From contig NZ_VCBA01000003.1 in assembly GCF_007995245.1 (NCBI RefSeq), positions 313,184-377,183 on the forward strand: a stretch of DNA of 64,000 nt, given 5' to 3'. This DNA comes from Tateyamaria sp. syn59 (lineage in GTDB: Bacteria > Pseudomonadota > Alphaproteobacteria > Rhodobacterales > Rhodobacteraceae). Shown here piece by piece: positions 17,500 through 26,013 of the stretch (its first letter is position 1; each line of letters opens with the position of its first letter). Position numbers and translations under genes: made by a program. The notes under the pieces were generated by a model that was given only the letters and a program-made list of their open reading frames with translations, did no database searches and was not told the DNA's origin.

Positions 17500-18734
17500 T
17501 ATTTCATCTCCTTGCGGGCGTTGTAGACGTTCCAAACGAGGATCGGCGTCACCAGCAGCATGATCACGATGGCCGAGGCTGACCCCACGCCCCAATCATT
17601 GGCGCGGAACATCTTGTCGTACATGTAATTGGCCAGAACCTGCGTCTCCCACTGGCCGTTGGTCATCGCAAACACGATGTCAAAGACCTTGAGCACAACG
17701 ATGGTGATAGTGGTCCAGACCACGACGATGGTGCCCATGATCTGTGGCACCTTGATTTTGAAGAAGATCTGGAACGGGTTGGCGCCGTCGATGATCGCGG
17801 CCTCGACCGTTTCCTCGGGGATGCCGCGCAGGGCAGCGGACAGGATCACCATGGCAAAGCCGGTCTGGATCCAGATCAGCACGACCATCAGCAGGAAGCT
17901 GTTCCAGAACGGGATCGTCAGCCATGTCTGCGGCTGGCCGTAGGGGAAATCGAAGGTGAACACACCGATCAGCGACGACAGCGACAGATAGACGAGGTAG
18001 AGCGCCGCAGCACCCACGAACAGGCGCAGCGGGACGTATCCCTTTCCACCACCGCGCTCTTTGCTCTCGGCAATTGGCCTTACGAAAATCCAGCCGACAT
18101 AGGCGACGATCGCGGCAAAGGACAAAAGCATGATGGCGGGCAGCAGCTGCAGGAATAGGAAGGACCCGATGCCGCCTTCGAATTGCAGCCACACGGCGTT
18201 CAGCACACCGATCTGCCCTTGGTCCGCAGGGCGGGCTTCGTACACGAGCTTGAAGATCACGCCCGCGCCCACGAAGGAAATCGCCATGGGCATAAAGATC
18301 AGCGACTTGGCGGCAGCGCCCCACTTGATCCGGTCGGTCAACTGCGCAGCCAGCAGGCCAAAGGCGGTCGATGCGGCAGGCACCACGATCAGCCACAGCA
18401 TATTGTTGCGCAACGCTTCCCAGAACTTGGGCTCTGCCATCATCTGGTTGTAGTTGGCAAGCCCGACAAAGGCACCGCCAGCGTCACGGTCAGTCAGCGA
18501 CAGGCGCAGCGTCTCAAACACGGGGTAGGCGAGGTAGAGACCCAGCGCGAAGATGGCAGGGAACAGAAAGAGCCAGGGGCGCACCATGTTGGCGCGGTTG
18601 ATGTTCTGACCGGCTTGCGGCCCGTTGGCCGGAAAGATCACTTTGTCCAGGACCTGGTTCGATCCCCAGAAATACAGAACACATCCGCCCACGCCGAGCG
18701 CGATGGTTATCAATCCCAAGAGTGCGGGGTTCAT
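17499..18734 (-). CDS. aglF: Alpha-glucoside ABC transporter permease (AglF)
   Basis: 411 residues of the MalF-type permease family. There is an extra N-terminal helix (MNPALLGLITIALGVGGCVLYFWG), a second helix near 55-80, a core of six helices, and the EAA loop EEATIDGANPFQIFFKIKVPQIMG-like stretch near residues 335-360 (here beginning ETVEAAIIDGANPF). It forms the membrane channel together with AglG. It is separated from aglE by 123 bp with two hairpins. Confidence 0.93.
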   Translation of the reverse strand: MNPALLGLITIALGVGGCVLYFWGSNQVLDKVIFPANGPQAGQNINRANMVRPWLFLFPAIFALGLYLAYPVFETLRLSLTDRDAGGAFVGLANYNQMMAEPKFWEALRNNMLWLIVVPAASTAFGLLAAQLTDRIKWGAAAKSLIFMPMAISFVGAGVIFKLVYEARPADQGQIGVLNAVWLQFEGGIGSFLFLQLLPAIMLLSFAAIVAYVGWIFVRPIAESKERGGGKGYVPLRLFVGAAALYLVYLSLSSLIGVFTFDFPYGQPQTWLTIPFWNSFLLMVVLIWIQTGFAMVILSAALRGIPEETVEAAIIDGANPFQIFFKIKVPQIMGTIVVVWTTITIVVLKVFDIVFAMTNGQWETQVLANYMYDKMFRANDWGVGSASAIVIMLLVTPILVWNVYNARKEMK

Positions 18735-18784
18735 CTGGCTTCCTCCCTATGGCGTGGCCCGGCTTATGCGCAGGGTCCAGCGCG

Positions 18785-18834
18785 ACCGGCAAAATGGCCG
18801 GTGGTGTGATCAGCCCGCAGATGCGCGGGCTGAT
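18785..18834 (-). terminator. Two hairpins between aglE and aglF
   Basis: ATCAGCCCGC (18809-18818) and GCGGGCTGAT (18825-18834) form a perfect 10-bp stem with a 6-base loop. ACCGGC (18785-18790) and GCCGGT (18797-18802) form a second, 6-bp stem. On the minus-strand transcript both come right after the aglE stop and lack a U tract. They probably raise aglE expression relative to the permease genes by attenuation or by blocking 3' exonuclease. Confidence 0.65.
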
Positions 18835-18857
18835 CGGTTCTCAAAGCTTGGAAAAGC

Positions 18858-20210
18858 TTACTTCAGCGCGTCCCAGCTGGACTGGATTTCGCTGGCCACG
18901 GTCGCGGCGTCCTTGCCACCGGCATAGTCAACCATGCCGGTCCAGAACGTACCGGCGCCAACACCACCAGGCATCAGGTCCGAGCCGTCAAAACGGAAGG
19001 TGGTCGCACCCAGCAGAACTTCACCCAGCGCACGCAGCGTGTCGTCCTTGTAGGCGTCCAGGTTCACACCGTTATGCGGCGTGAGGAAACCGGTCTGCGC
19101 CATCATGATCTCGTGGCTGATCGGCTCTTGGAAGAACTCCATCAGCGCGTTCGCGCCATCGGACGGGTTGGTGATCGCCATCAGTGTACCGCCACCCAGA
19201 ACCGGGTCGCCCAGATCTTTCTCGGCATAGGACGGGAAGTAGAAGAAGTTGGTGTCGACACCGAACTCCACGTCTTCCGGGAAGAAGGCCGGCACGAACG
19301 ACGCCTGGCGGTGCATGTAGCACTGCGGGGGCGACGAGAAGAGACCCTTGGGTGAGTCGCGGAAGTCGGTCGATGCGACCGCACCGGCACCACCGGCCAC
19401 CTTGGCGTCATCACGGGCAAACCAGCCAAACTCTTCGATGGCCGCCACGACACGCTCGTCGTCAAACGGGATCTCGTTCGCTGTCCACTGGTCGTATACT
19501 GCGGGCTCAACCGTACGCAGCATCATGTCCTCGACCCAGTCGGTCGCGGGCCAGCCGGTGGCCGCACCTGATCCCAGACCGATGCACCACGGTGTTTCAC
19601 CGTCGGCCACGATCTGTTCGGTCAGTGCCTTGAGCTCTTCCATGGTTTCCGGCACTTCGTACTCGGCATCCTCGAAGTTCTCGGGGTTGTACCAGACCAG
19701 CGACTTGACGTTCACGTTGTAGAAGAAACCAAACACCTGGTCGTTGCCGTCGGCATCCGCATAGGTGCCCAGATCGACCCAGGACTGACCGGCGGCGTAG
19801 TTTTCCTTGACCCAGTCACCCATACCTTCGGGCAGGGGGTGCAGCTGACCCTTGCCTGCCATCACGGCAGCCAGACCAGGCTGCGGGAACACGGCGATGT
19901 TCGGGGCGGAACCCGCCTCTGCATCGATCACGATCTGCTGTTCGAAGCTGTCGGAGCCGGTGTAGACAACGTCAGCACCGGTCGCTTCCTCGAAATAGGC
20001 CAGCGCATTGTTCAGATAGCCATCTTCAGGTGTCAGCCAAGGGCCGAACACGGTGATGGTCTGACCGCTCAAGTCAGGGGCGCTTTCGGCCCATGCGGTG
20101 TAGCTGTCCCAGCTGAACGGGCCCTCGCCCGGAGCAAAGATCAACTCGGCATGTGCCGTCCCTGCGGTGATAGCCAACGCAGCCGCGCTGGCCAGAAGTG
20201 TGGTGTTCAT
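18858..20210 (-). CDS. aglE: Alpha-glucoside ABC transporter substrate-binding protein
   Basis: 450 residues with a Sec signal peptide (cleavage after AGTAHA, about residue 21) and an extracellular solute-binding family 1 domain. Sequence cues are a GQTITVFGPWLTPEDGYLNNALAYFEEATGADVVY opening, a Trp-rich middle (WCIGLGSGAATGWPATDWVEDM) and the GGGTLMAITNPSDGA stretch. It binds alpha-glucosides in the periplasm and docks on AglFG. It is the first gene of the operon, with the LacI-type regulator and two matching operators upstream. Confidence 0.93.
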   Translation of the reverse strand: MNTTLLASAAALAITAGTAHAELIFAPGEGPFSWDSYTAWAESAPDLSGQTITVFGPWLTPEDGYLNNALAYFEEATGADVVYTGSDSFEQQIVIDAEAGSAPNIAVFPQPGLAAVMAGKGQLHPLPEGMGDWVKENYAAGQSWVDLGTYADADGNDQVFGFFYNVNVKSLVWYNPENFEDAEYEVPETMEELKALTEQIVADGETPWCIGLGSGAATGWPATDWVEDMMLRTVEPAVYDQWTANEIPFDDERVVAAIEEFGWFARDDAKVAGGAGAVASTDFRDSPKGLFSSPPQCYMHRQASFVPAFFPEDVEFGVDTNFFYFPSYAEKDLGDPVLGGGTLMAITNPSDGANALMEFFQEPISHEIMMAQTGFLTPHNGVNLDAYKDDTLRALGEVLLGATTFRFDGSDLMPGGVGAGTFWTGMVDYAGGKDAATVASEIQSSWDALK

Positions 20211-20281
20211 TCTGGTCGTCCTCCCATTTATTTCAAATCCAACATGCTGATTGACCAGTTCATGCCCGCTTTCACATTTGT

Positions 20282-20293
20282 CAAAGCGCTTTG
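20282..20293. promoter_or_regulatory. LacI-type operator 1 (probable AglR site)
   Basis: A perfect 12-bp palindrome, CAAAGCGCTTTG, with the central CG step typical of LacI-family operators. It is 72 bp before the aglE start on the minus strand. Its core AAAGCGCTTT recurs at 20431-20440 in front of aglR. Confidence 0.75.
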
Positions 20294-20430
20294 GAATGCC
20301 GCGAACGTTGCCGAATTTTTACCGCCTGTCAAACGGTCTCGGGTCGTCCGTGCAAAATAGTTTAACACGTCAAACGGGAGGCATGAGAAGTTTTGACGTT
20401 AGCGCAACCAGCCGTTAGCTTGCAGCTCTG

Positions 20431-20440
20431 AAAGCGCTTT
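20431..20440. promoter_or_regulatory. LacI-type operator 2 (probable AglR site)
   Basis: The palindrome AAAGCGCTTT (flanked as GAAAGCGCTTTGG) lies 28 bp before the aglR GTG, a position suited to autoregulation. Spacing between the two sites is about 149 bp, which would also allow DNA looping. Confidence 0.7.
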
Positions 20441-20467
20441 GGAACGAAATGCCCAACGGAATGCCCT

Positions 20468-21505
20468 GTGAATCTTAAAGAACTGTCATCGCTGCTGGGG
20501 CTCAGCCAAACCACGGTGAGCCGCGCGCTCAACGGCTATCCCGAGGTGTCGGAGAAAACTCGCGCACGTGTGATCCAGGCGGCCGAGGCGCACGCCTACA
20601 GCCCCAACACGCGGGCGCAGGGCCTCGCCACCGGGCATTCGAAGTGCATCGGCCATGTCATCTCCGTCAGCGATTCGGCAGAAATGGTGAACCCGATCTT
20701 CGGCGACTTCATGGCGGGGGCGGGGGAGACTTATTCCGCCCATGGCTTCGACATGATGGTGACGCGGGTGGGGGCCGAGGACGAGGCCGACACCTACCGC
20801 AACCTCAAGGCCCGCGGGGCCGTCGACGGCATCGTGGTCCACGCACCGCGCCGCAACGATTCGCGTATGGCGCTGCTCGACAAGATCGGGCTGCCTTATG
20901 TGGTCCACGGCCGCTCTACCGGCGTCACGACGCCCTATTCCTGGCTCGACGTAAACAACACCCGCGCCTTTTCCGAGGCGACGTCATACCTCGTCGGCCT
21001 TGGCCACAAGCGCATCGCGCTGATCAACGGTCAGGAAACGATGGACTTCGCCATAAGGCGGCGCTCAGGTTACGAATCCTCGCTGCGCTTTGCCGGGCTG
21101 ACCATTGATCCTGCCCTGATGAGCACGGGCGAGATGACCGAGGCGTACGGCTATGACCAAGCCAACATGATGCTGGACGTGGACACGCCACCCACCGCCT
21201 TCCTTGTCGCCTCCATCATCTGCGCCGCAGGTATCCGGCGGGCGCTGGATGAGCGTGGCCTGCGCGTGGGCAAGGGCGTGTCGATTGTGACCTTCGACGA
21301 CTGCCTTAGCTATTTCGCCAATGGCGGCGACAGGCCCGTCTTCACCGCCTGGCAGTCTTCGGTGCGCGAGGCGGGGGCCACGCTCGCCGAGATGCTGATC
21401 CACCGCATCCGCGCCCCACGCGCCCCACACGACACGAAACTCTGGGAGGCAGCCTTTGTCGAAGGCACCTCGACCGGCCCGGCACCGGGCACATCCAAGG
21501 ACTGA
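20468..21505 (+). CDS. aglR: LacI family transcriptional regulator of the agl genes
   Basis: 345 residues. The N-terminal LacI helix-turn-helix and hinge (MNLKELSSLLGLSQTTVSRALNGYPEVSEKTRARVIQAAEAHAYSPN without an ATG: the start is GTG) precedes a periplasmic-binding-like effector domain. The start is directly at the family-standard position, so the GTG at 20468 is secure. It is divergent from aglE and followed after 2 bp by the GH1 glucosidase gene, so regulator and glucosidase are co-transcribed. It likely represses both directions through the AAAGCGCTTT sites. Confidence 0.93.
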   Translation: MNLKELSSLLGLSQTTVSRALNGYPEVSEKTRARVIQAAEAHAYSPNTRAQGLATGHSKCIGHVISVSDSAEMVNPIFGDFMAGAGETYSAHGFDMMVTRVGAEDEADTYRNLKARGAVDGIVVHAPRRNDSRMALLDKIGLPYVVHGRSTGVTTPYSWLDVNNTRAFSEATSYLVGLGHKRIALINGQETMDFAIRRRSGYESSLRFAGLTIDPALMSTGEMTEAYGYDQANMMLDVDTPPTAFLVASIICAAGIRRALDERGLRVGKGVSIVTFDDCLSYFANGGDRPVFTAWQSSVREAGATLAEMLIHRIRAPRAPHDTKLWEAAFVEGTSTGPAPGTSKD

Positions 21506-21507
21506 CC

Positions 21508-22830
21508 ATGTTCACGCACAAACGCACCGACTTTCCCGAAGGGTTCCTCTTCGGGGCCGCAACCTCTGCCTACCAGATCGAAGGGCACCAATTCGGCGGG
21601 GCAGGCCGCGCCATGTGGGACGACTTCGCCGCCACGCCCGGCAATGTCGTCCGCGCCGAAGACGGTGCACGCGCCTGCGACCACTACCATCGGTACGAGG
21701 CCGACCTTGACCTGCTGCGCTACGGCGGCTTCGACGCCTACCGCTTCTCAACCAGCTGGGCGCGGGTCATGCCCGACGGACGGACGGTAAACCCCGAGGG
21801 GCTCGAATTCTACGACCGGCTGGTCGACGCAATGCTCGAGCGCGACCTCAAACCCTGTGCCACGCTATACCACTGGGAACTGCCCTCAGCCCTCGCCGAC
21901 CTCGGCGGCTGGCGCAACCGCGACATCGCAAGCTGGTTCGGAGATTTCACCGAAGCCGTCATGGCCCGCATCGGCGACCGCACTTACTCGGTCGCCACAA
22001 TCAACGAATTCTGGTGCGTGTCCTTCCTGTCCCACTTCCTCGGCCACCACGCGCCGGGCCTGCGTGACATCCGCGCCACCGCCCGCGCCATGCACCACGT
22101 CCTGCTGGCCCACGGCACCTCAATTGAACGGATGCGCGGCATGGGCGTCGGCAACCTCGGCGCCGTCTTCAACATGGAATGGGCCACGCCCGCCGACGAC
22201 ACCCCGGAGGCTGCCGAAGCCGCAGCCCTCTACGACGACTACTACAACCACTTCTTTGTCTCTGGTGCGTTCAAGGGTACGTATCCCGACCGCCTCGTCC
22301 GTGATCTCAGCCCTCACCTGCCGGACGGCTGGCAAGACGACATGACGACGATCAAGGCCCCGCTCGACTGGGCCGGGATCAACTATTACACGCGCTCCAT
22401 CATCGCCCCGAACGACGGCCCGTGGCCGCACCACCACGGCATCGAAGGACCGCTCGAAAAAACGCAAATGGGGTGGGAAGTCTACCCCCAGGGCCTGCAC
22501 GACTTCCTCGTGCGAACAGCTCAGGACTACACCGGAGACCTCCCACTGTTCGTCACCGAAAACGGCATGGCCAACGCAGATACAGTCACAGACGGAGCCG
22601 TACAGGACAACGCCCGCATCGCGTATTTCCAAAGCCACCTGCAAGCCGTCCGAGACGCCATCGCCAAGGGCGTGCCGGTGCAGGGCTACATGGCATGGTC
22701 GCTCATGGACAATTACGAATGGGCGCTCGGCTACGAAAAGCGCTTCGGCATGGTCCACGTCGATTTCGACACGCTCGAACGCACGCCCAAAGCGTCATGG
22801 CATGCATTCAAAGCGATGCTGGCCGGTTGA
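21508..22830 (+). CDS. bglA: Beta-glucosidase, GH1
   Basis: 440 residues, full-length GH1. The N-terminal signature FLFGAATSAYQIEG and the nucleophile motif FVTENG (Glu351) are normal. The acid/base motif reads TINEFW (Glu167), with Phe where nearly all GH1 enzymes have Pro (NEP). No signal peptide, so it acts in the cytoplasm on imported beta-glucosides or cellobiose-like sugars. It starts 2 bp after aglR and is probably co-regulated. A beta-glucosidase inside an alpha-glucoside locus implies that the transporter accepts a mix of glucosides. Confidence 0.94.
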   Translation: MFTHKRTDFPEGFLFGAATSAYQIEGHQFGGAGRAMWDDFAATPGNVVRAEDGARACDHYHRYEADLDLLRYGGFDAYRFSTSWARVMPDGRTVNPEGLEFYDRLVDAMLERDLKPCATLYHWELPSALADLGGWRNRDIASWFGDFTEAVMARIGDRTYSVATINEFWCVSFLSHFLGHHAPGLRDIRATARAMHHVLLAHGTSIERMRGMGVGNLGAVFNMEWATPADDTPEAAEAAALYDDYYNHFFVSGAFKGTYPDRLVRDLSPHLPDGWQDDMTTIKAPLDWAGINYYTRSIIAPNDGPWPHHHGIEGPLEKTQMGWEVYPQGLHDFLVRTAQDYTGDLPLFVTENGMANADTVTDGAVQDNARIAYFQSHLQAVRDAIAKGVPVQGYMAWSLMDNYEWALGYEKRFGMVHVDFDTLERTPKASWHAFKAMLAG

Positions 22831-22850
22831 ATGGGCAGTTCCCAAAAAGA

Positions 22851-22935
22851 GCGGCTTCGCCGCACGCGATCCATTCTATTGAATGAGGGACGCTGTCTCG
22901 CAAACTCCCTAAGGTATTTCAGCCGGAAGAAGCAG
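22851..22935 (+). repeat. Roseobacter-type intergenic hairpin repeat, copy b
   Basis: The small hairpin GCGGC-TTC-GCCGC (22851-22863) begins a stretch that runs on to AACTCCCTAAGGTATTTC and GCCGGAAGAAG. It matches the plan of copies a and e; copy e also has the GCGGtTTCGCCGC start. Its tail forms the last codons of the convergent dehydrogenase gene. It lies between the 3' ends of bglA and that gene. Confidence 0.55.
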
Positions 22936-24034
22936 GCATCCATTGCCGGGGATCGGTGGCTTGACCAGTCTGCGCACTTTCTTGTGCAGCCATACCCATC
23001 GCAACTGCGGCCCAGCCATCGGCCAACGTCACCTCGGGGGTTCCTTGCCCCCGCACGACAGCCGCGAATTTCTGGTGCTGATAAAATGTCGACCCGTTGT
23101 GATCGCCTGCGTCCAACAGGGTTGGGTCCACCGGAATGTCATGGGTCACGGGCCCCTGCGGATGCCGCGGAGACGTCACCAGTTTCGCCACCGGGGCAGG
23201 TCCCAGATGCTCCGGCCAGAACCGCCCCGGACCGGGGACAAAGGCTTCAATCTTACCCGTGGGCCCAACAGCAGACAGCTCCTCCTGATAGGCGGAGCCT
23301 TCGGCAAACATGCACAATTCCAGCATCGCCCGCGTGCCATTGTCGAAATCAACAAGCGCGTAGCCGCTGTCGATGATGTCAGGCACCTCGCCAGAATAAT
23401 CCTCGTCCAGATGGTTCACGGCCTGCTTGGCCGAGGCCATCACCCGAACCGGCTCCGCCCCCATCGCCAACCGCATCAGGTCAAAGAAATGGCAACACTT
23501 CTCGACAAAAGTGCCGCCGGTGTACCGATTGAACCGGTTCCAGTCGCCGACCTTCTCCAGAAACGGAAAGCGGTGCTCGCGCACAGACAATTGCTTGATA
23601 CCGCCGGTTGCCTCAGCGCTTCTTTCAAGAAACTGGGCAATGACGGGCATATAGCGATATTCCATCGCCACCCAGACCGGGCAGGGATAGCTGTCGCGAA
23701 ACGCCGCCAGCTTCGCCGCGTCCTCGGGGTCGGTAAACAGCGGCTTTTCCACCAGCAGGGGCAGGGCGCGCGTCGCCGCGATCTCCTCCATCTGCGCCAC
23801 ATGGCAATAGTTCGGACTGACGATCAGCAGGCAATCCAACGCCTCGACGGCCAGCAGCTCAGCCAGTGACCCAACGCGCCGAGCGTCAGGCTCAATAGCC
23901 GCAGCCAATGCCGCCATCCCATCATCGGGTTCAAAGAACGCGGCCACGCTCGCCTCGGGCAGCAGCGCGATATTGCGCATATGTTCCTGCCCCATCATGC
24001 CGCATCCGATGATGCCATAGCGTACCTGATCCAA
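22919..24034 (-). CDS. Gfo/Idh/MocA family oxidoreductase
   Basis: 371 residues. The N-terminal Rossmann fold (VRYGIIGCGMMGQEHMRNI) binds NAD(P), and the EKPLF motif carries the conserved catalytic-site Lys. The C-terminal alpha/beta domain includes GGTFVEKCCHFFDLMRLA, with the conserved substrate His. Family members oxidise or reduce sugar or inositol hydroxyls. I chose TTG 24034 because AAGGAA lies 8 bases upstream and the protein then starts three residues before the Rossmann strand; GTG 24049, overlapping the GntR stop as GTGA, is the main alternative. It is co-transcribed with the GntR gene and divergent from the monooxygenase-TRAP operon, so it may act on the same sugar-like substrate. 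Confidence 0.85.
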   Translation of the reverse strand: MDQVRYGIIGCGMMGQEHMRNIALLPEASVAAFFEPDDGMAALAAAIEPDARRVGSLAELLAVEALDCLLIVSPNYCHVAQMEEIAATRALPLLVEKPLFTDPEDAAKLAAFRDSYPCPVWVAMEYRYMPVIAQFLERSAEATGGIKQLSVREHRFPFLEKVGDWNRFNRYTGGTFVEKCCHFFDLMRLAMGAEPVRVMASAKQAVNHLDEDYSGEVPDIIDSGYALVDFDNGTRAMLELCMFAEGSAYQEELSAVGPTGKIEAFVPGPGRFWPEHLGPAPVAKLVTSPRHPQGPVTHDIPVDPTLLDAGDHNGSTFYQHQKFAAVVRGQGTPEVTLADGWAAVAMGMAAQESAQTGQATDPRQWMPASSG

Positions 24035-24045
24035 CTTGCGTTCCT

Positions 24046-24783
24046 TCACTTCAGTCGTTGCACATAAACGGCCCGCGCGGGGTCGTACCATGTGCGGGAA
24101 AATTCAATGGGTGCCGCTGCGTCCGCCCAACTCAGCCGCTCGATATAGCCGACGGTTTCGCCGGGGCTGGGGCCATACGCCTCAGGCGCCCAGTCCGGGA
24201 CCGGGCCAAGAGACACCCGGTCCTCGGCGCGCTGGATCCACAGACCCAACTCCTTGCGATAAGTGGCGTAAAGGGATTCGGACATCGTCGCTTCCGACAC
24301 GATTCCCGCATCCGCATCCAGCCAGATCTCTTCCACGCCCATGATTGTTTCATTGAGCGACCGCAAGCGCCGGATGCGCGTGGCCCGCGCCGCTGTCCCG
24401 AACGCCGGCAGATCACCCGGCTTGTCCATAAGGTCCACCGACAGCACCTGCGCGCGCGGCAGCCCGCCGCCCTCCAGCAGTTCCAGCCGGAACATGGCAT
24501 AGACAGTGCCCGTATCCCCGCCCGCCCGGATGTAGTTGCCCGACCCCTGAACGCTCTCGACCAGCCCCTTCTCGCCCATATCGCGCAGGGCCTTGCGCAG
24601 CGTGCCGACGCTCACACCCAACTCCGTCGCCATGTCCCGCTCGGGTGGCAGGCGCTCTCCTTCGATCAACCGACCGGCGACGATATCACGGGTCAGAAGT
24701 TCGGCAATCTGCACATAAATCGGCAGCGCATGGGGGGAGGGGCGGGGATCGGTCACAGGAAGGGCGAGCACGTCGAAAAACAA
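24046..24783 (-). CDS. GntR family regulator, HutC/UTRA type
   Basis: 245 residues. The winged helix is at about 20-88 (IYVQIAELLTRDIVAGRLIEGERLPPERDMATELGVSVGTLRKAL), and the C-terminal UTRA ligand-binding domain runs from about 100 to the end. The start codon is uncertain: TTG 24783, GTG 24771 and GTG 24756 are in frame and none has a strong Shine-Dalgarno sequence. It faces the flavin-monooxygenase operon across a 75-bp gap that holds a dyad, so it most likely controls that operon together with its own. Confidence 0.88.
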   Translation of the reverse strand: MFFDVLALPVTDPRPSPHALPIYVQIAELLTRDIVAGRLIEGERLPPERDMATELGVSVGTLRKALRDMGEKGLVESVQGSGNYIRAGGDTGTVYAMFRLELLEGGGLPRAQVLSVDLMDKPGDLPAFGTAARATRIRRLRSLNETIMGVEEIWLDADAGIVSEATMSESLYATYRKELGLWIQRAEDRVSLGPVPDWAPEAYGPSPGETVGYIERLSWADAAAPIEFSRTWYDPARAVYVQRLK

Positions 24784-24795
24784 AATTGATACACC

Positions 24796-24811
24796 ATTGA
24801 TCTACATCAAT
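24796..24811. promoter_or_regulatory. Candidate GntR operator
   Basis: ATTGAT (24796-24801) and ATCAAT (24806-24811) are perfect inverted arms around CTAC. A further ATTGAT at 24785-24790 is a direct repeat. The site lies between the divergent GntR and monooxygenase genes, 48 bp before the latter's ATG. Confidence 0.5.
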
Positions 24812-24858
24812 GACAGTGTTACGCAAGTCCCAACTTGACCCAAACGGAAAGTGCGCCG

Positions 24859-26013
24859 ATGACCATCGTCCCCATCACATCCCCTGACGTCGACGCGGCC
24901 GAAGTGTCGTGGTTTTCGGCGCTGTGCTCGGACGACTACCAATTCCTCGGCGTGCCCGACGGCGACCTGCGGTCGTCGTGGGCGCATTGCTCCGACATCG
25001 TGAAAGAGGCGGAGGCACAGGGCTTCCGCAACATCCTCTGCCCCTCATCCTATCAGGTTGGCCAGGACACCCTGTCCTTCGTGGCAGGCTGCGCGCCGAT
25101 CACCAGCAAAATCAACCTGCTGGCCGCCGTCCGCTGCGGCGAAGTGCAGCCCATCATGCTCGCCCGCACCATCGCCACACTCGACCACATGCTTGAGGGT
25201 CGGCTGACGGTGAACATCATTTCCTCCGACTTCCCGGGCGAGAAAGCGGACAGCAACTACCGCTACCAACGCTCGCGCGAAGTGGTGGAAATCCTGAAGC
25301 AAGCCTGGACACGGGACGAGATCAATTACGAGGGCGATGTCTACAACTTCACCGGCCTCACCACCGACCCCGTGCGCCCCTACCAGACCGGCGGCCCGCT
25401 TTTGTATTTCGGTGGCTACTCGCCCGCAGCCCTCGAACTTTGTGGCCAGCACTGCGACGTCTACCTCATGTGGCCTGAGCCGCAGGAAAACCTCGCAGGC
25501 CGGATGCGCGACGTGAACGCGGTGGCCGAGAAGTACAACCGCACGCTCGACTACGGCCTGCGCGTCCACATGATCGTGCGGGACACGGAAGCTGAGGCCC
25601 GCGAATACGCCGATTACATCGTGTCGAAGCTCGATGACGAATACGGCCAGTTGATCCGCGACCGCGCGCTCGACTCCACATCGCTCGGCGTCGCGCACCA
25701 GGCCAAAGTCCGCGAACTCGCAGACAAGTTCGGCTATGTCGAACCGGGCCTCTGGACCGGCGTAGGCCGGGCGCGCTCGGGCTGCGGCGCCGCACTCGTG
25801 GGCTCCACCGACCAGGTCATGTCCAAGATCGAAGAGTATCAAAAGATGGGCATCCGCGCCTTCATCTTCTCGGGCTACCCGCATCTCGACGAAGCAAAAC
25901 ATTTCGGTGCGCGCGTCATGCCGCACTTGAAAACCTGTTCTTTGCCCCATGCTTATGGCCGGGTGCCAGACAGCGCCCCCGCAACACCACTCGCCGCAGG
26001 AGAGCGCCGCTAA
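24859..26013 (+). CDS. SsuD-like FMNH2-dependent monooxygenase (SmoC-like candidate)
   Basis: 384 residues of the bacterial-luciferase TIM-barrel family. Many segments parallel the alkanesulfonate monooxygenase SsuD: LRVHMIVR (about 234-241), TGVGRARSGCGAALVG (300-315) and FSGYPHLDEA near 337-346. The SsuD active-site Cys region is not conserved. Trp205, Arg235 and His237 fall where I recall the sulfonate-binding Trp/Arg/His of the sulfoquinovose monooxygenase SmoC; that is recollection, not an alignment. The expected reaction is oxidative C-S cleavage to an aldehyde plus sulfite, using FMNH2 from the reductase encoded two genes on. GGAAAG precedes the ATG at 24859; a TTG at 24835 is less likely. 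Confidence 0.85.
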   Translation: MTIVPITSPDVDAAEVSWFSALCSDDYQFLGVPDGDLRSSWAHCSDIVKEAEAQGFRNILCPSSYQVGQDTLSFVAGCAPITSKINLLAAVRCGEVQPIMLARTIATLDHMLEGRLTVNIISSDFPGEKADSNYRYQRSREVVEILKQAWTRDEINYEGDVYNFTGLTTDPVRPYQTGGPLLYFGGYSPAALELCGQHCDVYLMWPEPQENLAGRMRDVNAVAEKYNRTLDYGLRVHMIVRDTEAEAREYADYIVSKLDDEYGQLIRDRALDSTSLGVAHQAKVRELADKFGYVEPGLWTGVGRARSGCGAALVGSTDQVMSKIEEYQKMGIRAFIFSGYPHLDEAKHFGARVMPHLKTCSLPHAYGRVPDSAPATPLAAGERR

